A stretch of DNA of 47,103 nt, from positions 1 through 47,103 of the forward strand of contig CAMNJQ010000030.1 in NCBI GenBank assembly GCA_946541575.1. The letters are read 5' to 3'. The stretch is from an uncultured Clostridium sp. GTDB taxonomy: Bacteria; Bacillota_I; Bacilli_A; RF39; UBA660. The notes under the pieces are model-generated. The model was not told the DNA's origin, searched no databases, and saw only the letters and a program-made list of their open reading frames with translations. Within the stretch, counting starts at the first letter, position 1, and the number at the start of each line of letters is the position of its first letter. Of this stretch, positions 41,314 to 47,103 are shown piece by piece. The position numbers and the translations under genes were made by a program.

Positions 41314-42183
41314 ATGATAATAGCAAATGAATGGAAAGATTATGAATTAATTGATTGTTCAAACGGAGAAAAGCTTGAAAGATGGGGAAACATTATATTA
41401 CTAAGACCAGATCCACAAATAATATGGGATAGTGGTAATTTAAGAGAACAAAATAACAACATTAATGCCCATTATCATAGAAGCAATAAAGGCGGAGGAA
41501 ATTGGGAAAACCTAAAAAAAACACCTGAATCATGGAAAATTAAATATAAAGATTTAACGTTCAATATAAAACAAATGGGATTTAAACATACAGGATTATT
41601 TCCGGAACAAGCCGTAAATTGGGATTTTATGTCACAAAAAATAAAAGAATCTAATAGAAATATAAAAGTATTAAATCTATTCGCATATACAGGAGGAGCA
41701 ACTTGTGCATGTTTAAAAGCTGGTGCAAGTGTTGTTCATGTAGATTCATCAAAAGGAATGGTAGAATGGGCTAAAGAAAATGTAAAATCAAGTAATTTGT
41801 CAGATAAGCCGGTAAGATTCATTGTTGATGATGTAATAAAATTTGTAAATCGAGAAATTAGAAGAGGAAACAAATATGACGGAATTGTTATGGATCCACC
41901 AAGTTATGGAAGGGGAGCAAATAATGAAGTATGGGATATTGAAAAAGATTTATACAAACTAGTAGAACTTTGCAGCAATATTTTAAGTGATAATCCAATA
42001 TTTTTTATCATAAATTCATATTCTACGGGTCTTTCAAAAGAAATATTTAAAAATGTCTTAGAATTAACAATTGGAAAAAAATATAAAGGTAAAATATATT
42101 CTGAAGAAATAGGACTTAAAATACAAAAAAGTAATTTAGTGCTTCCATGTGGAATATGTTCAAGGTTTGAATCAAATGAATAA
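41314..42183 (+). CDS. RlmI/RlmK-like class I rRNA methyltransferase
   Basis: The 289-residue protein is a Rossmann-fold methyltransferase. KVLNLFAYTGGATCACLKAGA is the SAM-binding motif I, HVDSSKGMVEWAKENVK follows, and GIVMDPPSYGRG is the catalytic DPPSY motif. A short N-terminal domain precedes it, without the PUA domain that RlmI carries. The substrate is probably 23S rRNA. AGAGGTGAT precedes the start. Its last 8 bases overlap the pseudouridine synthase start. Confidence 0.85.
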   Translation: MIIANEWKDYELIDCSNGEKLERWGNIILLRPDPQIIWDSGNLREQNNNINAHYHRSNKGGGNWENLKKTPESWKIKYKDLTFNIKQMGFKHTGLFPEQAVNWDFMSQKIKESNRNIKVLNLFAYTGGATCACLKAGASVVHVDSSKGMVEWAKENVKSSNLSDKPVRFIVDDVIKFVNREIRRGNKYDGIVMDPPSYGRGANNEVWDIEKDLYKLVELCSNILSDNPIFFIINSYSTGLSKEIFKNVLELTIGKKYKGKIYSEEIGLKIQKSNLVLPCGICSRFESNE

Positions 42184-42847
42184 GATAGAAATACTATATG
42201 AAGATAACCATATAATTGTAGTAGTAAAACCTTACAATGTATTAAGTCAAAAAGATTCAACTGGCGATATTGATATGGTTACTTTAATAAAAGATTATAT
42301 AAAAAAGAAATATAAAAAGCCAGGAAATGTATACTTAGGATTAGTCCATAGACTAGATAGACCAGTTGGAGGAGTAATGGTATTTGCTAAAAGTTCTAAG
42401 GCAGCATCTAGATTATCTGAAATGATAAAAAAACATGATTTCAGCAAAAAATATTTAGCCATAGTAAATGGATTATTTAAAGAAAAAGAAGGAATTTTTG
42501 AAGATTATTTATTAAAAGATGAAAATGGTAATACTTCAATTACAAATAAAGAAAATGGAAAATATTCAGCACTAAAATATAAAGTTATAGATGAAAATAA
42601 AAGTAATAATTTATCATTAGTAGAAATATTATTACTAACAGGTAGGCATCATCAAATAAGAGTACAATTTGCAAGTAGAAATCATGCTTTATATGGTGAT
42701 CAAAGATATGGAATAGTTGATAAAAACCAAATATCATTATGGGCATATGAGGTTGAATTTATGCATCCAGTGAAGAGAGAAATGATGAAATTTAGATGTT
42801 TACCTCCTAAAAATAAAGTGTGGCAAATCTTTGATATTAAAATATAA
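42176..42847 (+). CDS. RluA/RluD family pseudouridine synthase
   Basis: The 223-residue enzyme has ILYEDNHIIVVVKPYNVLSQ, the catalytic Asp in HRLDRPVGGVMVFAKSSKAASRLSE, and LTGRHHQIRVQFASRNHALYGDQRY. This is the RluA-type core without an S4 domain. It isomerises uridine in rRNA or tRNA. The ATG at 42176 lies inside the end of the methyltransferase gene. With rsmI and the methyltransferase nearby it makes an RNA-modification run. Confidence 0.88.
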   Translation: MNKIEILYEDNHIIVVVKPYNVLSQKDSTGDIDMVTLIKDYIKKKYKKPGNVYLGLVHRLDRPVGGVMVFAKSSKAASRLSEMIKKHDFSKKYLAIVNGLFKEKEGIFEDYLLKDENGNTSITNKENGKYSALKYKVIDENKSNNLSLVEILLLTGRHHQIRVQFASRNHALYGDQRYGIVDKNQISLWAYEVEFMHPVKREMMKFRCLPPKNKVWQIFDIKI

Positions 42848-42917
42848 AATATCACTTGCAATTAAGATTAAATTTTGTTATCATTTTATTAGAATAGATT
42901 AGGGAAGAAGGATAGAT

Positions 42918-43865
42918 ATGAATATTTTTGAATTTTTAAGTTTTGATTTTCAAGAGTTTATTACTTCTAGACCAGGGATACTAATAATTATAGGAATTGT
43001 ATTCCTTGTTATCGGAGTAGTAATGCTTTTGATTGAGAACAAGAAAGGAAAAACAACTAGCGAAGTTGCAAGTAATACTAACGAAACTCAAACTACTGAA
43101 ACCGTTCAACCTACAACTCAAACTGAAACTACAACAGAAACAACAGTAGAGACTCAAACACCAGTAGTTGAATCAATAAATGCTACACCAGTTGTAGTTC
43201 CAAGTGAAGGAGACGGAGTACAAGAAGTTCCAGTTGCTCAAGTCGCTGAAACTATTAATTTCAATGAAACAACCCCAGTAGAAGCACCAGTTGTAGCACC
43301 AGCAGAAGTTCCTACTGCACCAGTAGTAGAAAGTCTTGAACCGAGCGCACCAGTGGTAACTGAAACACTTAATACACCAACACCAGTAGTACCTGAAACA
43401 CTTGAGACAACACCAACTGAAGTTCCAACTGTTGCACCAGTTGAAGCTCCAGTACAGCCAACTGTTTATGGTGGTGTAAGCCCTGAAGTTTTAAAACCTG
43501 AAGTTTTGGAAGAAAAACCAAGAGAAATATATGGCGGAGCAAATCCATTAGAAAATACTTCACCAATACCTACTGCAAATGTTAATGCAGCATATAATGC
43601 AGAACCAAAAACAGTAGTAGAAACACCTACTGTTGCACCAGTTGTAGAAATTCCATCTGTAGCTCCAGTAGTAGCAACTCAACCAGTTGCTCCAGTGCCA
43701 GTAGTAGAAACTCCTGCTGTAGTTCCAACTGTACCAGAAGTAGTTACAACTCCTGTTGCACCAGTACAACCTACACCAGTAGTAGAAACACCAACTGTAG
43801 CACCAGTAATTGAATCTCCACTTCCAGAAACAAAAAATGATGAAGTTGAAAGATTAGAATTCTAA
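42918..43865 (+). CDS. Single-pass membrane protein with proline-rich tail
   Basis: The 315-residue protein has one membrane helix (about 20-41), then ENKKGK, then about 270 residues rich in Pro, Val, Thr and Glu with loose repeats such as TPVVETPTVAPV. The positive residues directly after the helix favour a cytoplasmic C-terminal tail. Two motifs, VYGGVSPEVLKPE and IYGGANPLE, break the low-complexity tract, and the tail ends DEVERLEF. The layout recalls ZipA-like anchors, with a proline-rich spacer and an end motif, but no FtsZ-binding domain is visible. An exported wall-spanning spacer is the alternative. No family is recognised. Confidence 0.75.
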   Translation: MNIFEFLSFDFQEFITSRPGILIIIGIVFLVIGVVMLLIENKKGKTTSEVASNTNETQTTETVQPTTQTETTTETTVETQTPVVESINATPVVVPSEGDGVQEVPVAQVAETINFNETTPVEAPVVAPAEVPTAPVVESLEPSAPVVTETLNTPTPVVPETLETTPTEVPTVAPVEAPVQPTVYGGVSPEVLKPEVLEEKPREIYGGANPLENTSPIPTANVNAAYNAEPKTVVETPTVAPVVEIPSVAPVVATQPVAPVPVVETPAVVPTVPEVVTTPVAPVQPTPVVETPTVAPVIESPLPETKNDEVERLEF

Positions 43866-43890
43866 AAGATGATGAAAATCATCTTTTTTT
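43864..43890 (+). terminator. Terminator of the proline-rich gene
   Basis: AAAAGATGAT (43864-43873) pairs with ATCATCTTTT (43878-43887) across GAAA, followed by T residues. Confidence 0.88.
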
Positions 43891-43942
43891 GTTATTATTA
43901 AAGTATAAAATTCATATTATTTAAATAGAAAGGATAAATAAT

Positions 43943-44203
43943 ATGGAAATAATAAAAGTATCAAGTAAATCAAATTCAAATAAAGTAGCAGGAGCATTAG
44001 CAAATCTTTTAAGGAAAGAAGAGAAAATAGAAGTACAAGTAATTGGAGCAGGAGCACTAAACCAATTAGTAAAATCAATAATAATTTGTAGAGGACTTTT
44101 AGCACCAACTGGTAAAAATATATCTTGTATACCATCTTTTGTAGAAACCTACATAGATGAAAAAGAAAAAACTGCAATAAAATTTCTTATAGAAGTATGT
44201 TAA
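43943..44203 (+). CDS. spoVS: Stage V sporulation protein S
   Basis: The 86-residue protein matches SpoVS along its length: KVSSKSNSNKVAGALANLLR, VQVIGAGALNQLVKSIIICRGLLAPTG and CIPSFVETYIDEKEKTAIKFLIE. It is an Alba-like small protein that may bind nucleic acid and influences septation and coat assembly in Bacillus sporulation; it is also kept by some non-sporulating bacteria. AGAAAGGA precedes the start. Confidence 0.95.
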   Translation: MEIIKVSSKSNSNKVAGALANLLRKEEKIEVQVIGAGALNQLVKSIIICRGLLAPTGKNISCIPSFVETYIDEKEKTAIKFLIEVC

Positions 44204-44211
44204 TAAATAAT

Positions 44212-44247
44212 CTCTATATTATGATATAATGAAAATATAATATAGAG
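44212..44247 (+). promoter_or_regulatory. Hairpin and -10 element before the zinc-ribbon/LRR gene
   Basis: CTCTATATTAT (44212-44222) pairs perfectly with ATAATATAGAG (44237-44247), followed by GTTTTT, so it can act as the spoVS terminator. Its loop contains an extended -10 (TGATATAAT, 44222-44230) and its right arm carries the AGAGG ribosome-binding site of the next gene. Read-through mRNA would hide that site while mRNA from the internal promoter would not. Confidence 0.5.
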
Positions 44248-44255
44248 GTTTTTAT

Positions 44256-45764
44256 ATGGAAGAAACAATTTTAGTATTATATTTTTTTAGCATACTGCTA
44301 AGTTTAATATTTAGTTATATTTACTATTCCTTTATAAGAAGAATACTAGATTTACAAAAAACGCAAAAGATTGTATTAAATAATTTCATATATATGAGAG
44401 TAATTATGACTATATTATTTTATGGCTTATTAACAATACCAGGAGTAATAATAGATTTTTCAGTATTCATGATAATATGCATACTTCGACCAAAAAAAAT
44501 ATTAAGAAGATTATTATTATTTGAACAAGAATCTAAAATTAAAATAGACGAAGATGAATTCTTAAGATGTAGTAAATGCAACCACGTAATAAGTAAATAC
44601 AATAAATTATGCCCAAATTGTGGTCATAAGACTAAAACCAAAAATATAATTGGTTTTTGTATGAATTGTGGAAATCCAGTAGGAATTGATGAAGAACTAT
44701 GCCCTAACTGTCATATAAAATCAAGTGAGACTTTTGTATATGCAAAAAATATAAATCCATTTAAGAATAAATCAAGTGAAAAGAAACTATTAAAATATTA
44801 TTTAAACAAGAAAATAATAGGTTTAAAAGGAACATTACCAAATAAATTGCACACAAAAAGATTATATTTAAATACTTTACTAGTAGCATATTTATTTATA
44901 TTTATGATATCAATATTTTTTCATTTAAATGAATATTTTTATTTATTCAATGCAATTATAATATTACTTCTAGCATTCTTTTCTAAAAAAACAAGCTTAT
45001 CAAATTACTTATTAAAAGAAATTAATTCTAGATCAAATGAAAATGTAATAGATGCCATTAAAAGTATTGAAAGCACATTAGTTAAAGATACTAGCAAATA
45101 TATTTTTACAATAGGAATTATATTATCAATAATAATACCATTAATCTACTTTAGAGAACCAAGAATATTTTATAAATTAACTAATGATAATAGTGGATAT
45201 TTAGTAAGCACATATACTTTAGGATTAACAAATAATGAAAAAGCAATTATACCAAGTATATACAATGGAAAACCAGTGATAGGAATAGAAACAAGAGCAT
45301 TTAGAAATTTATATAATCTTAAAGAAGTAAGGCTTCCAAATTCAATTAAAGAGATTAATTCATATGCCTTTGCAAATGATGAAAGCTTAAAGAAAATAAA
45401 TATACCTGTTGAATTAAAATATTTAGGCAAAGGAACATTTATGAATTGTAAAAACTTAAAGACAATTGAATTAAATGATAAAATAAAGACAATTGAGAAG
45501 AAAACTTTTTATAATTGTCAAAACTTAAGATCAATAAATATACCAGATACAGTTACAAAAATTAAAAGAGAAGCTTTTAAAAATTGCAACAATTTATCTA
45601 CAGTATATATATCTAGAGCTTCTAAACTAAATGAAATTGAAAATAATGTATTTGAAAATTGTGAAGAATTAAAAGAATTATATATACCAGTTAATACAAA
45701 AATAAATGAAGTCGAATTGATAAAATCAGAAATTAAAGTAAATAGATATTATAATGGAGAATAA
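44256..45764 (+). CDS. Zinc-ribbon membrane protein with BspA-type leucine-rich repeats
   Basis: The 502-residue protein has two N-terminal membrane helices (about 5-28 and 45-75) and two four-Cys zinc ribbons (CSKCNH...CPNCGH and CMNCGN...CPNC, about 105-150). Two more helices follow (about 205-245), then one at about 285-305. The C-terminal BspA-type LRR_5 domain (about 315-490) repeats patterns such as IGIETRAFRNLYNLKEVRLP and LKTIELNDKIKTIEKKTFYN. The ribbons should face the cytoplasm and the LRR domain the outside. LRR_5 domains in gut bacteria often bind host or microbial surface proteins. The combination of parts is unusual and the function unknown. Confidence 0.82.
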   Translation: MEETILVLYFFSILLSLIFSYIYYSFIRRILDLQKTQKIVLNNFIYMRVIMTILFYGLLTIPGVIIDFSVFMIICILRPKKILRRLLLFEQESKIKIDEDEFLRCSKCNHVISKYNKLCPNCGHKTKTKNIIGFCMNCGNPVGIDEELCPNCHIKSSETFVYAKNINPFKNKSSEKKLLKYYLNKKIIGLKGTLPNKLHTKRLYLNTLLVAYLFIFMISIFFHLNEYFYLFNAIIILLLAFFSKKTSLSNYLLKEINSRSNENVIDAIKSIESTLVKDTSKYIFTIGIILSIIIPLIYFREPRIFYKLTNDNSGYLVSTYTLGLTNNEKAIIPSIYNGKPVIGIETRAFRNLYNLKEVRLPNSIKEINSYAFANDESLKKINIPVELKYLGKGTFMNCKNLKTIELNDKIKTIEKKTFYNCQNLRSINIPDTVTKIKREAFKNCNNLSTVYISRASKLNEIENNVFENCEELKELYIPVNTKINEVELIKSEIKVNRYYNGE

Positions 45765-45788
45765 AAAAACACAAAAAAGCAAAAATAT

Positions 45789-45817
45789 TTGACAATTTAT
45801 GTAAAGTGTGTTATAAT
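45789..45817 (+). promoter_or_regulatory. Consensus promoter
   Basis: Perfect TTGACA (45789-45794) and perfect TATAAT (45812-45817) are spaced by exactly 17 bases, the closest match to the sigma-A consensus in the window apart from the asnS promoter. It drives the unrecognised gene at 45873. Confidence 0.88.
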
Positions 45818-45823
45818 ACATTC

Positions 45824-45851
45824 ACATCTAAAAAATTGGGGTTATAGATGT
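45824..45851 (+). promoter_or_regulatory. 5' UTR stem-loop
   Basis: ACATCTA (45824-45830) pairs with TAGATGT (45845-45851). The stem would begin at the very 5' end of the transcript from the consensus promoter. Terminal stem-loops of this kind protect mRNA from 5' decay; this role is inferred. Confidence 0.5.
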
Positions 45852-45872
45852 AAATGTAGGGGGTTGAATACT

Positions 45873-46292
45873 ATGAAACAAAGTTATATTTTTGAATATC
45901 AAAATGAGAATGATTTTAGAAAAAAAGAAAGAACATTAAGAAAATATAATATGTTTGCTTACAAAAAATTAACTTTTGAATTTTATCCAGAAATAAGAAA
46001 TGGTAACTTCTTAGGAGAACTAGTCTCAGTTTCAAAGAAAGAAAATACTAAATCATATGAATTAAAGTTACCAACAGCAGAATTATTTGCTAAAGTTCAT
46101 GGACAAATTAGACTACATTATACAGTATATGAGGATAATAAAATAGTACTTCTTACTAATATTACTCCAGAAGGAATACTAGATGAAGGACATCGTGCAG
46201 AATTATCAACATATAAAGGTGTAATGATTTCTAAAAGTAATCCAGAAAAAGATATGTTTAAAGTAAATTTAATGAGCATGCTTCAAAAATAG
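45873..46292 (+). CDS. Unrecognised small protein expected to be highly expressed
   Basis: The 139-residue soluble protein is basic and strand-rich (YKKLTFEFYPEIRNGNFLGELVSVSK, SYELKLPTAELFAKVHGQIRLHYTVYEDNKIVLLTNITPEG) with a short C-terminal helix. The ATG at 45873 follows TAGGGGG; the frame extends back to 45789 through the promoter, which rules out the longer start. A consensus promoter, 5' stem-loop and terminator make it a single-gene unit that should be strongly expressed. I do not recognise a family. Confidence 0.72.
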   Translation: MKQSYIFEYQNENDFRKKERTLRKYNMFAYKKLTFEFYPEIRNGNFLGELVSVSKKENTKSYELKLPTAELFAKVHGQIRLHYTVYEDNKIVLLTNITPEGILDEGHRAELSTYKGVMISKSNPEKDMFKVNLMSMLQK

Positions 46293-46317
46293 AACTGTCT
46301 ATCAGTTCTTTTTTTTA
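46291..46317 (+). terminator. Terminator
   Basis: AGAACTG (46291-46297) pairs with CAGTTCT (46303-46309), followed by T residues, immediately after the stop codon. Confidence 0.85.
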
Positions 46318-46379
46318 TGATATATTTATTGAAAAAGAATTGTAAAAATATTATAATTTTATTAAGGTATGGTGATTTT

Positions 46380-46991
46380 ATGAAAAATAAGAAGAATAGT
46401 AAGGGTTTTACTTTAATAGAATTGATAGCGGTTATAGTAATATTAGGAGTTATAATGACAATAGCGATTCCTAATATTGTTGCAACATTAGATAAAAATA
46501 GAAGAGATACATTTATTAAAGATGCACAAAGAGCAATAACATCAGCAGAATATACTATAAGAAGTAATCCGAAATATGAATGGCCAGATTCAAATACAAT
46601 AGTTGTATTTCCATTAAATAAGATAAAGAATCTAGATCTAGAAGTGTCTTCCTTTGATACATATTATTCATTAAAAGACTCATTTATTGCTATAACAAAA
46701 GAGCCAATAAATGATATGCCAGAAGTATATGATTATGTATATTATGTACATCTTGTATCATGTTCTGATGATGAATGTAAAAATACAGAAGATAATTCAG
46801 TAGCAGATAATAGAGGAATAAATATTGCAAAAAGTACATCACTTGATGAAAGTGGAAGATATGATTTAGTTGTAAAAGGTGACGAAGTAATGACTGATTT
46901 ATTACGAGATGGAAATTACGATAAATTAAGAATGGAAATGAATAATAAATACTTTACAACTAATCAAAAAGGTGCAGTAATAGTATATTAA
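46380..46991 (+). CDS. Type IV pilin-like protein with N-terminal methylation motif
   Basis: The 203-residue protein starts with a short basic leader and the prepilin cleavage/methylation motif GFTLIELIAVIVILGVIMTIAIPN (Gly about 10, Phe 11, Glu 15), then a pseudopilin body. DNKNRRDTFIKDAQRAITSAEYTI is the usual helix after it, and SCSDDEC could form a disulfide. GGTGAT suits the ATG at 46380; the frame runs earlier to 46317. Peptidase, ATPase and other pilus genes are not in the window, though the next gene starts just past its end. Confidence 0.88.
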   Translation: MKNKKNSKGFTLIELIAVIVILGVIMTIAIPNIVATLDKNRRDTFIKDAQRAITSAEYTIRSNPKYEWPDSNTIVVFPLNKIKNLDLEVSSFDTYYSLKDSFIAITKEPINDMPEVYDYVYYVHLVSCSDDECKNTEDNSVADNRGINIAKSTSLDESGRYDLVVKGDEVMTDLLRDGNYDKLRMEMNNKYFTTNQKGAVIVY

Positions 46992-47020
46992 TTGAACTTT
47001 ACATAAAGTTCAATTTTTTT
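46991..47020 (+). terminator. Terminator of the pilin-like gene
   Basis: ATTGAACTTT (46991-47000) pairs with AAAGTTCAAT (47005-47014), followed by T residues; it begins at the last base of the stop codon. Confidence 0.88.
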
Positions 47021-47042
47021 AAATATAATAATAATTCAATAA

Positions 47043-47071
47043 TTGACTATACTAAAATAGTGTGGTAGTAT
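47043..47071 (+). promoter_or_regulatory. Promoter of the next gene beyond the window
   Basis: TTGACT (47043-47048) and TAGTAT (47066-47071) are 17 bases apart. GAGAGGAAGG near 47087-47096 is a ribosome-binding site for a start codon just outside the right edge. Confidence 0.5.
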
Positions 47072-47103
47072 TTAATTATAATAAAGAGAGGAAGGAAAAA
47101 AAT

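Overview
The window is strongly A+T-rich Firmicutes-type chromosome with dense, short-spaced genes nearly all on the + strand, Gram-positive Shine-Dalgarno sites, TTGACA/TATAAT promoters, many U-tailed hairpin terminators, a T-box leader and a CIRCE site. Sporulation-family genes (YunB-, YutH- and SpoVS-like) sit beside murein genes (GH25, VanW, DD-carboxypeptidase). An uncultivated low-GC gut Bacilli or 'Mollicutes-like' lineage that keeps part of the sporulation gene set fits best; I cannot name a species. Stop codons are mostly TAA, but yunB ends in TGA, so the standard bacterial code applies.

Left third (1-18000). An ABC-F ATPase gene has a textbook attenuator in front of it: promoter, 13-codon leader ORF, mutually exclusive hairpins and a terminator just before the Shine-Dalgarno. 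Next come a zinc-ribbon membrane protein, a GH25 muramidase, a TraB/GumN-like protein, a 23-residue acidic peptide and tRNA-Glu. A HelD-like helicase follows with two unrecognised partners, then htpG under a CIRCE operator, a VanW protein, NUDIX and GNAT proteins, a stand-alone Hpt-receiver protein, a cation diffusion facilitator, a GH3 lipoprotein and a T-box-controlled asnS.

Middle (18000-31700). The gap after asnS holds a candidate type I toxin-antitoxin locus: a 25-residue hydrophobic peptide on the - strand whose 3' UTR is overlapped by a short structured + strand RNA. It is followed by a lipoprotein and a 1780-residue surface protein made of repeated Cna-B-type modules with a non-LPXTG sorting signal. 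Next is an operon-like run: DUF1538 membrane protein, double P-II-like protein, HdeD/DUF308 protein and a second Hpt-receiver protein. Then come a DD-carboxypeptidase, a pseudouridine synthase, small membrane proteins and a ferredoxin.

Right third (31700-47103). A block resembling the Bacillus yun/yut neighbourhood (yunB, yutD, DUF1292, yutH-like, yutI/NifU-like) is interrupted by an 889-residue protein with a 60-bp in-frame tandem repeat. Two tRNA operons (5 + 7 genes) follow. After them are an orphan MvaI/BcnI-MutH-like endonuclease, a 33-residue membrane peptide coupled to rsmI, a formate/nitrite transporter, an rRNA-type methyltransferase and pseudouridine synthase, a proline-rich single-pass protein, spoVS, a zinc-ribbon/LRR membrane protein, an unrecognised protein behind a very strong promoter, and a pilin-like protein. 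No rRNA genes, insertion sequences, CRISPR arrays or replication origin were seen.
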